From Methylococcales bacterium (lineage in GTDB: Bacteria > Pseudomonadota > Gammaproteobacteria > Methylococcales > UBA1147): a DNA stretch of 32,798 nt. Shown here piece by piece: positions 9,551 through 17,561 of the stretch; positions within the stretch are counted from its first letter, which is position 1; each line of letters starts with the position of its first letter. Location: positions 1-32,798 of the forward strand of contig JANXGZ010000269.1 of NCBI GenBank assembly GCA_024958995.1. Direction: 5' to 3'. The position numbers were made by a program, and so were the translations under genes. The notes under the pieces were generated by a model. The model ran no database searches and was not told the origin of the DNA. It was given only the letters and a program-made list of their open reading frames with translations.

Positions 9551-10039
9551 TCAATCCGGGTTTTTAAACCTGTCGACCAATGCCATGCTAATCTTTCGGG
9601 GCACGAAGTCTGAAACGTCGCCGCCCAGCCGGGCAATTTCACGAACCATGGTCGACGAAATGAATGCATGCTGCTCCGCCGGGGTCAGAAAAACCGTTTC
9701 AAAATCGGCTGAAAGGCGGCGATTCATCCCCGCCATCTGGAATTCGTACTCGAAATCGGAAACGGCGCGCAGTCCGCGCAGAACGACCCCCGCACCAACT
9801 TCCCTGGCACATTCAACGAGCAGGCTGTCGAAGCCGACCACTTCGACATTGTCATAGCTGCTGACCACTTCCCTTGCCATCTCCACGCGCTGTCCGACAT
9901 CGAACAGCGGGCTCTTGTCCCTGTTGGCAGCAACCGCGACAACAAGGTGATCGAAAATCCGGACCGCGCGTGCGATCAGGTCGACATGGCCATTAGTGAT
10001 CGGATCGAAGGTTCCAGGGTAGATCGCTTTCACGTTCAT
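9551..10039 (-). CDS. coaD: Phosphopantetheine adenylyltransferase
   Basis: CoaD transfers AMP from ATP to 4'-phosphopantetheine, making dephospho-CoA, the penultimate step of coenzyme A synthesis in the cytoplasm. With the ATG at 10039 it has 162 residues, the normal length, and starts MNVKAIYPGTFDPITNGH. The frame continues upstream to 10141, but the extra 34 residues overlap rsmD and are not family-like. The nucleotidyltransferase signature TxGH appears as T15-NGH18, and ISSTMVREI near the C-terminus supplies the ATP-phosphate contacts. VLRGLRAVSDFEYE is also standard. It is 22 bp downstream of rsmD and 8 bp upstream of the chosen ferredoxin start, so it is co-transcribed. Confidence 0.98.
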   Translation of the reverse strand: MNVKAIYPGTFDPITNGHVDLIARAVRIFDHLVVAVAANRDKSPLFDVGQRVEMAREVVSSYDNVEVVGFDSLLVECAREVGAGVVLRGLRAVSDFEYEFQMAGMNRRLSADFETVFLTPAEQHAFISSTMVREIARLGGDVSDFVPRKISMALVDRFKNPD

Positions 10040-10061
10040 GCTTGTTGCATCTCTGCTTCTA

Positions 10062-10601
10062 TTATTTTCCACACAAGTAATAAGCAACTTCCCCCGCCTG
10101 GCCGGATTTGTTGATGTCCCACCCACTAGGAAGATCGGCAAGCGGCTCTACGGCTTCCATCTCTAGGTAAACCTTCGAACCTGCAACAACCCAGCCATGA
10201 TCTTCCAGAAGTTCTAGCGTTTCCGCAACCAGCCCCTTGTTAAAAGGTGGATCCACAAACACGATATCGAACGGTGCTTCCGGATCGGATGACAGGACAC
10301 TCATTACGTCCGCACAGATCAGCTGAACCCGCTGCGCCTGCAAATCCTGCAAGGCAGAACCAATTGCCGAGCAGGCCTCGGGGTTCCTTTCAATCGACAA
10401 CACCGATTTCGCACCGCGTGATGCAGCCTCAATCCCCAACGCCCCGCTACCGGCGAATAGATCCAGGCACCGAGCGCCGACAATATCGAATTGCAGCCAG
10501 TTGAACAAGGTTTCGCGCACTCGGTCCGCTGTCGGACGCAGGTCCTCGGTCGAGGCAAAGGAGACCTTTCGACTTCTCCATTCGCCGCCGATGACCCGCA
10601 A
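10062..10601 (-). CDS. rsmD: 16S rRNA (guanine(966)-N(2))-methyltransferase
   Basis: RsmD methylates G966 of 16S rRNA using S-adenosylmethionine. The 179-residue protein is close to the usual family length. Its SAM-binding motif is DLFAGSGALGIEAASRGA (residues about 47-64), and the catalytic motif VDPPF lies near 117. DRVRETLFNWL is the typical N-terminal substrate region. The start is TTG at 10601, giving MRVIGGEWRSRK, which matches the common MRIIGG start. No ATG or GTG lies between it and the upstream in-frame stop, so a rare start codon is required. It begins 8 bp after the M16-like gene and precedes coaD by 22 bp. The M16-M16-rsmD order also occurs in Pseudomonas. Confidence 0.96.
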   Translation of the reverse strand: MRVIGGEWRSRKVSFASTEDLRPTADRVRETLFNWLQFDIVGARCLDLFAGSGALGIEAASRGAKSVLSIERNPEACSAIGSALQDLQAQRVQLICADVMSVLSSDPEAPFDIVFVDPPFNKGLVAETLELLEDHGWVVAGSKVYLEMEAVEPLADLPSGWDINKSGQAGEVAYYLCGK

Positions 10602-10609
10602 CTGGTTTT

Positions 10610-11932
10610 TCAGTTGCCGTGCGATTGGCTCCTCCCGCCCACCAGTACAGTCTGGAAGTGGTCGAGCTGCAAATGGCTGTGGAAGGCTTTGCGAATGTCA
10701 ACCGTGGTAACGGAATTGACCTTGTCCGTGAACGTATCCAGGTAATCGATCGGCAAACCGTAGAACCCGATCATCGCCACGTAGTTGGACATTTTGCTGT
10801 TACTGTCAATTCTGAGTACAAATCCCCCGGTAATGCTCTTTTTGGCCCGGGTCAACTCCTCCTCGGAAGGCCCGTTGTCGATGAAATTTACGAATGTCTT
10901 CCTGAGAACAGCCAGGGCCTCGGGGGCTTGATCGTTGCGTGTCTGCAAGCTCATGGTAAAGGGACCCTTCTCAGCCAACGGCGCAAAATAACTACTGGCA
11001 CTGTAGGCTAGGCCTCTCTCGTCACGGATTTGCCCGCTGATCTTCGAAACCAGGCCACTTCCGCCTAAAATGTAGTTTCCCACGTACAGCGCGAAGTACT
11101 CGGGATCATGACGGTTCAGCGCGGCCATCCCGCTGAAGATATGAGTTTGCCGAGATGGAAAGTGAATCGTTTGGGTTCCGCCTGGACCGGCGAGATCTAC
11201 CTGTGGAATGGGTTCCGGCGGCGGTCCGGCCGGAAGTTTCTCCGTCAATTCCATGACCATTGATTCAACCCTCTCGCGGGACGTATCCCCAACCACCACC
11301 GCCACCGCATTGCTGGCCACGTAATACCTTCGATGGAATTCCCGAATAGCCCCGACCGTCAGGGCGGCAACCGTCGCTGATTCTCCGAGGACGCGGTGTC
11401 CATAAGGATGACCCCGGTAGATATCCTGGTAATAGGCCTGTCCTCCGACCTTGCCGGGCAATTCGCCGAAGCGTCGTAGGCCGGCAAGAACCCTCTTTCG
11501 TTCCCGGAAAAAATCCATCTCGCTGAACCGGGGTAAAGCGACCACCTTAGCCATCGTTTCAAGCGCCGATTTAAGGATGTCCGTCCTGCTCAGGGAACGC
11601 AGGACCAGCGAAGCCGAATCCCGGGAAACCGAAGTACCCAGGACCGCACCGATTCCTTCCAGGCGCTGAGCAATATGGTCCGCATTCCAATCTCCAGCGC
11701 CCTTGTCCAGCAATCCGGAGGTCATCGCCGCAAGACCGAAATGCTGTCCGTCCCGTGCACTCCCGGCATCGAACAGAAGCTGTACGTCAACCAACGGCAA
11801 ATCCTTCGCTTCAACGTGGTAAACCCGGGTTCCCCGCTCTGTCACCCAGTGCTGAATGTTCGGCCCGGCAAAAGCGCAGGTCATGCCCAGCAACAATGGA
11901 ACCACGATCCAGAGTTGCCTCAGGTCAGTCAT
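10610..11932 (-). CDS. M16 family peptidase-like protein, zinc-site-lacking subunit
   Basis: This is a periplasmic or membrane-anchored M16 (pitrilysin-like) homologue of 440 residues with an N-terminal signal sequence (LWIVVPLLLGMTCAFA). The position of the zinc motif HxxEH is occupied by GLAAMTSGLLDKG, so it cannot bind zinc and is probably inactive alone. It keeps the arginine-tyrosine element RGLAYSASSYF, which in M16B heterodimers is supplied by the inactive partner to bind the substrate carbonyl. This fits a complex with the active subunit encoded directly upstream. I chose the ATG at 11932 because GGGGAG sits six bases before it; it overlaps the upstream stop by 8 bp, a sign of translational coupling. 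An ATG at 11935 is the alternative. The substrate is not known. Confidence 0.92.
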   Translation of the reverse strand: MTDLRQLWIVVPLLLGMTCAFAGPNIQHWVTERGTRVYHVEAKDLPLVDVQLLFDAGSARDGQHFGLAAMTSGLLDKGAGDWNADHIAQRLEGIGAVLGTSVSRDSASLVLRSLSRTDILKSALETMAKVVALPRFSEMDFFRERKRVLAGLRRFGELPGKVGGQAYYQDIYRGHPYGHRVLGESATVAALTVGAIREFHRRYYVASNAVAVVVGDTSRERVESMVMELTEKLPAGPPPEPIPQVDLAGPGGTQTIHFPSRQTHIFSGMAALNRHDPEYFALYVGNYILGGSGLVSKISGQIRDERGLAYSASSYFAPLAEKGPFTMSLQTRNDQAPEALAVLRKTFVNFIDNGPSEEELTRAKKSITGGFVLRIDSNSKMSNYVAMIGFYGLPIDYLDTFTDKVNSVTTVDIRKAFHSHLQLDHFQTVLVGGRSQSHGN

Positions 11933-13289
11933 CATGGACTCCCCCCCCGAGCTCTGACCCATCGGCCTGACTGAGATCCATCGGAAGCGGATCCAGGAAA
12001 CAAACTGTCAGGTTGTCTTCGACCAGGAATTGTTTGGCACTGGCGAGGACATCCTCTGCCGTGACCTGACTGATCCTTGCTTCGTATTCATCGACACGCT
12101 TCCAGCCCAGTCCAACGGTTTCCAGGGTCCCTAGCTGCATCGCCTGGTAAAAGACCGAATCACGCTCGAAAACACTGTTGGCAAGAACCTGAGCCTTTAC
12201 CCTTGCCAGTTCTTCGGGCGCCACCGGATTGGTCTGCAGTTCGCGGATCTCGGACTTGAGGGCCGTTTCAAGATCGGACAGCGAATATCCCTCCGCAGGC
12301 GTGGCTTCAAACATGAACAGCGAGCCCATTCGAGCATAGAGATCGTATCCGGCTCCAGCGCTGACCGCCATCTGAGATCCCCGAACCAGCCTGCCGGCCA
12401 GTCGAGCACTGTTGCCACCATCCAGTATCCCGGCAAGAACTTCCAACGCGTAGGCATCCTTTTCCTTCTCCGCAGTCTTGAGCACGGGCACCTTGTACCC
12501 CATGATCAGATAAGGTAACTCGCCGGGCAACCGGATTGTCATTCGTCGGGTTCCAAGTTGCTCGACCTCTGTCCGAATTCTTGGCTGGACAGGATCCCCG
12601 GAAGGCAATGGCCCGAAATATTCCTCGGCCAGTGAGAAAACCGCTTCCGGATCCACATCGCCAGCCACCACCAGCGTTGCATTATTCGGTGCATACCAAC
12701 GTTCGTACCACTCCTGTAGGTCAGCCACGCGAAGTCCCCTGATATCCACCGGCCAACCGATCACCGGGTTGCGATAGCCTCCATTGGTATGCGCCAATGC
12801 CAGAAAGTACTCAAAAGCTTTCGATCTGGGTTTGTCATCGGTCCGCATGCGGCGTTCTTCCAGTACGACTTCGCGCTCTTTTTCGAATTCGGCAGGATCC
12901 AGTTGCAGGTTGCGCATTCTGTCTGCCTCGAGTTCGAAACTGATCCGAAGCCTGGATTTTTCAAGGCGCTGAAAATATGCAGTATAATCACGTCCTGTAA
13001 AGGCATTCTCCCGGCCGCCGTTTTCCGCGATAATCCTCGAGAAGTCACCCGGGGCATGATTCTTCGTCCCCTTGAACATCATGTGTTCGAGAATGTGGGA
13101 TACACCGGTAATGCCTTCAAATTCGTAACTGCCTCCAACCTCGTACCATATTTGAGAGACAACGACGGGAGCACGATGATCTTCCTTGACCAGCACTTTC
13201 AACCCATTTTCCAGAACACGCTCGTGCACCGCAGGGCCAGCGTGGGAAAAACCGCTCAGCAACGCAAGGAAGAAAATTAGTCGGATCAC
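11925..13289 (-). CDS. M16 family zinc peptidase, catalytic subunit
   Basis: This 454-residue pitrilysin-family protease begins with a signal peptide (LIFFLALLSGFSHA) and so acts outside the cytoplasm. The inverted zinc motif HILEH is at residues 65-69 (H65, E68, H69), and a third zinc ligand is in VVLEERR near residue 144. GRENAFTGRDYTAYFQ and WYAPNNATLVVAGD are standard M16 core segments. The arginine-tyrosine substrate element is not evident here and is instead found in the gene downstream, so the two proteins likely work as a heterodimer. It is the first gene of the six-gene minus-strand operon. The start is GTG at 13289, and I see no strong ribosome-binding site before it. It is divergent from cyoE, with 91 bp between them. 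Confidence 0.95.
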   Translation of the reverse strand: MIRLIFFLALLSGFSHAGPAVHERVLENGLKVLVKEDHRAPVVVSQIWYEVGGSYEFEGITGVSHILEHMMFKGTKNHAPGDFSRIIAENGGRENAFTGRDYTAYFQRLEKSRLRISFELEADRMRNLQLDPAEFEKEREVVLEERRMRTDDKPRSKAFEYFLALAHTNGGYRNPVIGWPVDIRGLRVADLQEWYERWYAPNNATLVVAGDVDPEAVFSLAEEYFGPLPSGDPVQPRIRTEVEQLGTRRMTIRLPGELPYLIMGYKVPVLKTAEKEKDAYALEVLAGILDGGNSARLAGRLVRGSQMAVSAGAGYDLYARMGSLFMFEATPAEGYSLSDLETALKSEIRELQTNPVAPEELARVKAQVLANSVFERDSVFYQAMQLGTLETVGLGWKRVDEYEARISQVTAEDVLASAKQFLVEDNLTVCFLDPLPMDLSQADGSELGGGVHDD

Positions 13290-13380
13290 GATGTTGATGA
13301 TTGTCGAAAACTGAATGATTTCGATTCAATCCACGAAATGGCAAGAATCCATACCATTGTAGACGAATAACGGTCCACAT

Positions 13381-14271
13381 ATGAAAGCAAGTGCAATAGC
13401 CGAAGACAGTCTGAGCACCCTGCTCGGGAACTATCTTGATCTCTGCAAACCCAAGGTCGTCGTCCTGATCGTATTCACCGCGATCATCGGTATGTTCCTG
13501 GCGGTTCCGGGGATGGTTCCACTGCAGGTACTGGTTTTCGGGACGCTGGGTATCGGACTGGCCGCATCGTCTGCCGCTGCGTTCAATCACTTTCTCGACC
13601 GCAAGCAGGATGCAACGATGGGAAGAACCAGCCACCGCCCGCTACCGACCGGCCAGCTCGAGGGTTCGCATGTGATTGCTTTTGCAATGACGCTGGGTCT
13701 CCTGTCCATGCTCGCCCTAATGTTTTTCGTGAATACACTGACCGCCGTGCTGACCTTCACCTCACTGATCGGCTACGCCCTCGTCTACACGGTATATCTC
13801 AAACACGCGACACCGCAGAACATCGTGATCGGCGGTGCCGCCGGAGCCGCTCCCCCTGTGCTGGGCTGGTGCGCGGTAACGGGAACCATCGACCCCCATG
13901 CACTTTTACTGTTCCTGATCATCTTCATATGGACCCCGCCCCATTTCTGGGCGTTGGCGGTTGCCAGGCGAGAGGAATACGCCAAAGCCAACATTCCGAT
14001 GCTTCCCGTCACCCATGGAGCCGACTTTACTCGGCTGCACATCCTGCTCTACACCATACTGCTGGTACTGGTTACCCTACTTCCCTATCTCACCGGAATG
14101 AGCGGCATTTTATATCTCGCCGTATCCTTAGTACTGAATGTAATTTTTCTGTATCATTCAATCGTTCTGATTAGGTCACGGGACGATGGCATTGCCATGA
14201 AAACCTTTGGCTTCTCGATCCTCTACCTCATGATCCTGTTCGCTGTGCTGTTGATTGACCATTACCTGTAA
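13381..14271 (+). CDS. cyoE: Protoheme IX farnesyltransferase (heme O synthase)
   Basis: CyoE/CtaB adds a farnesyl group to heme B, giving heme O for terminal oxidases. It is a UbiA-family polytopic inner-membrane prenyltransferase of 296 residues with about nine hydrophobic segments. The first prenyl-diphosphate motif is N69-x3-D73-x3-D77 in NHFLDRKQDATMGR, followed by TSHRPLPTG. The conserved loop LKHATPQNIVIGGAAGAAPP and the segment WTPPHFWALA are diagnostic. The ATG at 13381 follows directly on a short divergent spacer shared with the M16 operon. No cytochrome oxidase subunit, SCO or CtaA gene lies near it in this window, so it is detached from the usual oxidase cluster. Whether ctaB or cyoE is the better name depends on the oxidase it serves. 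Confidence 0.96.
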   Translation: MKASAIAEDSLSTLLGNYLDLCKPKVVVLIVFTAIIGMFLAVPGMVPLQVLVFGTLGIGLAASSAAAFNHFLDRKQDATMGRTSHRPLPTGQLEGSHVIAFAMTLGLLSMLALMFFVNTLTAVLTFTSLIGYALVYTVYLKHATPQNIVIGGAAGAAPPVLGWCAVTGTIDPHALLLFLIIFIWTPPHFWALAVARREEYAKANIPMLPVTHGADFTRLHILLYTILLVLVTLLPYLTGMSGILYLAVSLVLNVIFLYHSIVLIRSRDDGIAMKTFGFSILYLMILFAVLLIDHYL

Positions 14272-14356
14272 TTGAAACACCTAGAAATTAAAGATGACTT
14301 TGGTCATGGTTGTGTGATAAAAAGATCTGATTCTCGAAAAGAATATAGTTATAACT

Positions 14357-14361
14357 AGGAG
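14357..14361 (+). promoter_or_regulatory. Ribosome-binding site of sqr
   Basis: AGGAG lies five bases before the sqr ATG at 14367 and fixes the start. The bases before it (about 14320-14355) are AT-rich with TATAGT and TATAAC overlapping at 14344-14355, but no good -35 is present at the right distance, so I do not call a promoter. Confidence 0.7.
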
Positions 14362-14366
14362 TTATT

Positions 14367-15578
14367 ATGAAACACCAGATTGTTGTTGTCGGCGGCGGGT
14401 CTGCGGGTATTACTGTTTCCGCAATACTCAAACGAAAAGATAAATCGCTGGATATTGCCATTGTTGATCCTTCGGATACACACTACTACCAACCTGCATT
14501 CACGCTGGTTGGCGGCGGCGAATACAGCGCCGACGCTACGCACCAGCCTGAATCGGATTGTATCCCCGCCGGAACGACCTGGATCCAGGACGCAGTGGAC
14601 AGCTTCGACCCAGACAACAATTCCCTGAAGCTGCAAGGAGGCGATTCGGTCGAATATGACTACCTGATAGTTTGCCCTGGCCTCCAGCTCGACTGGGGCA
14701 AGATCGATGGCCTACAGGAAACGATTGGCCAGAACGGCGTCTGCAGCAACTACCTGCTGCAATATGCCAACTACACCTGGGAATGCATACAGAACTTCAA
14801 GGGCGGCACAGCCCTGTTTACCCAACCGGCCATGCCCATCAAATGTGCCGGCGCCCCGCAGAAGATCATGTATCTGGCCGCCGACCACTTCAAGCAAAAC
14901 AACGTCTCTGCCAAAATCAATTTCAACACCACTCTGCCAGCCATGTTTGGCGTACCACTGTTCGCCGAAGCATTGAAAGGCGTTGTAGCCAACTATGGAA
15001 TCAAGGCTGACTTCAAGAGCACGCTGGTTGCCATCGACGGCAACAAGAAAGAAGCCGTGTTCGAGGTCGAAGACGCCGATGGCAACAAGGAAAAGGTCAC
15101 CAAGGCCTTTGATATGATCCATGTCACTCCGCCGCAAAGTGCACCAGATTTTCTGAAAGGCAGTCCGATCGGCGATGCTGCCGGCTGGGTCGATGTCGAT
15201 CCCGGAAACCTGCAACACAAGAAATACGGTAACGTTTTCGGCCTTGGCGATGCAACGAATACGCCCAACGCAAAAACTGCAGCTGCTGCGCGTATGCAAG
15301 CTCCCATCGTCGCCAAGGGTCTGCTTGCCAAGATCAACCAGTCTGCGCTACCTGCGGATTACGACGGATACGGCGCCTGCCCGCTGACCACGAGTAAGAA
15401 TTCAGTCATGCTGGCCGAATTCTGCTACGGCGGAAAGGTAACCCCATCCTTTCCTGGAGACCCCCGCAAGGAGCGCTTAAGCTACTGGCTGCTGAAGAAG
15501 TTCTTCTTTCCGTTCCTTTACTGGAAAATCATGCTCAAGGGAATCGAATTCAATCCGTCGCACAAGGAATTCGAGTAA
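14367..15578 (+). CDS. sqr: Sulfide:quinone oxidoreductase, type II
   Basis: SQR oxidises sulfide to polysulfide or a persulfide and passes the electrons to the quinone pool. The 403-residue flavoprotein starts with the FAD fold VVVGGGSAG (residues about 6-14) and ends its second fold with GNVFGLGDATNTPNAKTAAA. Two redox cysteines are visible: C160 in IKCAGAPQK and C338 in GACPLTT. The lack of a third conserved cysteine fits the type II (SQRDL-like) group. HYYQPAFTLVGGG is a diagnostic N-terminal segment. The aromatic C-terminal stretch YWLLKKFFFPFLYWK is suited to monotopic attachment to the membrane. It follows cyoE by 95 bp, has its own AGGAG site, and ends at a strong terminator. Sulfide use for energy or for detoxification cannot be told apart here. 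Confidence 0.95.
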   Translation: MKHQIVVVGGGSAGITVSAILKRKDKSLDIAIVDPSDTHYYQPAFTLVGGGEYSADATHQPESDCIPAGTTWIQDAVDSFDPDNNSLKLQGGDSVEYDYLIVCPGLQLDWGKIDGLQETIGQNGVCSNYLLQYANYTWECIQNFKGGTALFTQPAMPIKCAGAPQKIMYLAADHFKQNNVSAKINFNTTLPAMFGVPLFAEALKGVVANYGIKADFKSTLVAIDGNKKEAVFEVEDADGNKEKVTKAFDMIHVTPPQSAPDFLKGSPIGDAAGWVDVDPGNLQHKKYGNVFGLGDATNTPNAKTAAAARMQAPIVAKGLLAKINQSALPADYDGYGACPLTTSKNSVMLAEFCYGGKVTPSFPGDPRKERLSYWLLKKFFFPFLYWKIMLKGIEFNPSHKEFE

Positions 15579-15601
15579 AGTCCCAATAGCGGCACAAAAA
15601 A

Positions 15602-15633
15602 GCCAGACGGGTATCCCCCGTCTGGCTTTTTTT
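15602..15633. terminator. Bidirectional rho-independent terminator
   Basis: A perfect 10 bp stem GCCAGACGGG (15602-15611) pairs with CCCGTCTGGC (15617-15626) around a TATCC loop. Seven Ts follow at 15627-15633 and six As precede at 15596-15601, so it works on either strand. It ends the sqr transcript and also the convergent minus-strand gene at 15683. Confidence 0.95.
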
Positions 15634-15682
15634 ATCCGATCACCCTGGATCAAACCGACAACGAGCACACCCTGTCGTGTTG

Positions 15683-16207
15683 TCAATCCATCTTTTGCAG
15701 AACCATCCCGAAAGCACAACGGATCAACACCAGCGAGACCGCCATCGGATAGAATATGAAGTATTCACTAAAATAAACGCTCAAAACGACCAACAAATTC
15801 AGTAAGCTGGGATGGAAAAGTCTCGAGGAATGAATCAGACACATCATTCTAAGTTGGAGATCGTCCATCAGGGCCCATCGTTCGACCACCTGGCGGTTCA
15901 GCAGCATTGCGATGAACACAAAGTAGACCGGATACCATGAAAAGACCGGGGCGTCGATCCGGTAAACCTCCCGCCAGTGCACAAACCATGTGCATAGGGT
16001 ACCAACAAGAAAAACATCGTAGGACAGGGGAAAAACCCCGGGTCGCAGAACAGCGGTCAGGCCACTCAGCAACAGGCAACCCAAGCCAAGGTAAAGCACC
16101 ACCGTTGATTCAAACAACACAAGCCAGGGATGTTGTTGCCAGACCATGTAAACAAGCGACAGGGAGGCAACAATAAACATCGGCGAAAGGTACAGGAAAC
16201 CGCGCAT
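15683..16207 (-). CDS. Uncharacterised polytopic membrane protein
   Basis: I do not recognise this 174-residue protein. It has about five hydrophobic segments (roughly residues 3-23, 29-54, 61-80, 88-103 and 135-168) joined by short loops, and it is rich in aromatic residues. A charged stretch ERWALMDDLQLRMM lies in the longest loop. No catalytic or cofactor motif is evident. I chose the ATG at 16207 because GAGGAG lies about seven bases before it; a TTG at 16213 would leave no room for that site. The gene converges on sqr across the shared terminator and is divergent from the next small membrane protein gene. Codon use looks like that of its neighbours, and the hydrophobic pattern is convincing. 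Confidence 0.75.
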   Translation of the reverse strand: MRGFLYLSPMFIVASLSLVYMVWQQHPWLVLFESTVVLYLGLGCLLLSGLTAVLRPGVFPLSYDVFLVGTLCTWFVHWREVYRIDAPVFSWYPVYFVFIAMLLNRQVVERWALMDDLQLRMMCLIHSSRLFHPSLLNLLVVLSVYFSEYFIFYPMAVSLVLIRCAFGMVLQKMD

Positions 16208-16299
16208 GACCAAGCTCCTCAGGACAATCTTCCCGGGTTATGAATTGCCTCCCGGATCTGATAAAGTCCAGCCACCATCACTCCGGAGAAAGAACACAC

Positions 16300-16572
16300 A
16301 TGATTGGAATGATTGGCTCCATCGCCACGCTGGTTTGGTATTTTTATGCCGCTGAAAAGGCCGGCAAGAGTCCGGCGCGCTGGGCAATCATCGGAGGAAC
16401 CATCTATTTCATGACACGGTACGCCACCTGGGCTGCGATCGGCAGCATGATGGGCCGCGGTTTCAATAGTCACTCTGCCAATACCGGGGTCATGATCGAA
16501 CTGACAACCATCGGAGTTGCTCTCGTCGTCGTGGTTCTGGTTAAACTCACATTTCTAGGCAAAACCAGCTAG
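16300..16572 (+). CDS. Small uncharacterised membrane protein
   Basis: This 90-residue protein is not one I can name. It has two or three transmembrane segments: IGMIGSIATLVWYFYAA near the start, WAIIGGTIYFMTRYATWAAIG in the middle (shown in part: WAIIGGTIYFMTRYATW), and a C-terminal VALVVVVLVKLTFLG. The linker EKAGKSPARW between the first two resembles the loop found in many small two-helix bacterial membrane proteins of unknown function. The start at 16300 has GGAG eleven bases upstream, which is rather far; the ATG at 16309 is an alternative. The frame also stays open upstream to 16240, but that extension is hydrophilic and unlikely. It is divergent from the 174-residue membrane protein and converges on lgt with a 32 bp gap. 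Confidence 0.72.
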   Translation: MIGMIGSIATLVWYFYAAEKAGKSPARWAIIGGTIYFMTRYATWAAIGSMMGRGFNSHSANTGVMIELTTIGVALVVVVLVKLTFLGKTS

Positions 16573-16604
16573 CCATTGCCAACGAAAACGAAACGGCCAG
16601 TCAA

Positions 16605-17390
16605 CTAGGCTTTCCGCTGTTGATAGCCTCGCCAAATCAAAAACAGACCGGCCAGAAGAAAAGGAATACTGAGCCACTGGCCGACACTCAGCGCAGATTC
16701 AAATCCGTATGAGGCCTGTCGGATTTTGACAAATTCCAGGAAAAAACGCGCCGCCGACATCAGAAACATGAACATGCCGATCAGAAAGCCATCAGCCATC
16801 CGGTTGGTCCACTTCAGGTAACCGAACAGCATGACCCCGGAAACGACAAGGTAGCTGAGCGCTTCGTAGAGTTGGACAGGATGCCGTGGTAGCATGTCGA
16901 CGCGTTCGAAAATGAACGCCCAGGGCACCGTTGTTTCTATGCCGACAATCTCCGAATTGAACAGGTTCCCAATGCGGATGAATACCGCGCCAATGGCCAG
17001 CGGAAATGCCCCTCGATCCAGCAGCCACAACGCTGAATAGCCCGGCTTTCGTTTCGCAAAGTAATAGCCGGCGATCAGACACCCAATATAGCCACCATGG
17101 CTGGCTAGCCCGCCGTTCCAGACTTTCAGAATCTCCAATGGGTGACTCAGGTAGAACGCAGGGTCGTAAAACAGACAATGTCCTAACCGTGCGCCGGCAA
17201 GCTCTGCAATAAACACATAGATGAACAGGTCGTCCAGGTCTTCTACCGGTCGCCCCTCGCGGCGAAACATCCAGGACAGGACAACAAAGCTCAGGAAGAA
17301 CCCTGCTGCAAACAGGAGCCCGTACCAACGAACCGTGACCGGCCCCCAGCTAAACAGCATCGGGCTGACATCCCAGGTGATATATTCCAT
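16605..17390 (-). CDS. lgt: Prolipoprotein diacylglyceryl transferase
   Basis: Lgt transfers diacylglycerol from phosphatidylglycerol to the lipobox cysteine of prolipoproteins, the first step of lipoprotein maturation in the inner membrane. The 261-residue protein has about seven membrane segments. Key family positions are H98 in ASHGGYIG, R139 in the signature RIGNLFNSEIVG (residues 139-150), and RHPVQLYEA (169-177). RFFLEFVK near the C-terminus is also conserved. The Sel1-repeat lipoprotein encoded at 22341 would be one of its substrates. In many gammaproteobacteria lgt is followed by thyA; here no thyA is present, and a small membrane protein gene converges on it. The ATG at 17390 gives a typical family N-terminus. 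Confidence 0.97.
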   Translation of the reverse strand: MEYITWDVSPMLFSWGPVTVRWYGLLFAAGFFLSFVVLSWMFRREGRPVEDLDDLFIYVFIAELAGARLGHCLFYDPAFYLSHPLEILKVWNGGLASHGGYIGCLIAGYYFAKRKPGYSALWLLDRGAFPLAIGAVFIRIGNLFNSEIVGIETTVPWAFIFERVDMLPRHPVQLYEALSYLVVSGVMLFGYLKWTNRMADGFLIGMFMFLMSAARFFLEFVKIRQASYGFESALSVGQWLSIPFLLAGLFLIWRGYQQRKA

Positions 17391-17561
17391 AACTTTGCTT
17401 GTTTTGTTCGGGCCAGAGAGCGAAAACGCTAGAGGATTGTAGGCTAATCCATCGGAAGATCAACTTTATTGTCGCTGACTAAACCGCCCACCTTAACCGC
17501 AAGGACAAGGCAACAAAACGGGTGCGGCCGTCAACCATCGCATCACTCGACAAGGAAGTTT

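Noticed and set aside
14712..15299. 195-codon open frame antisense to sqr
   Set aside because: Fully inside sqr, whose sequence is clearly conserved; no domain in the antisense frame.
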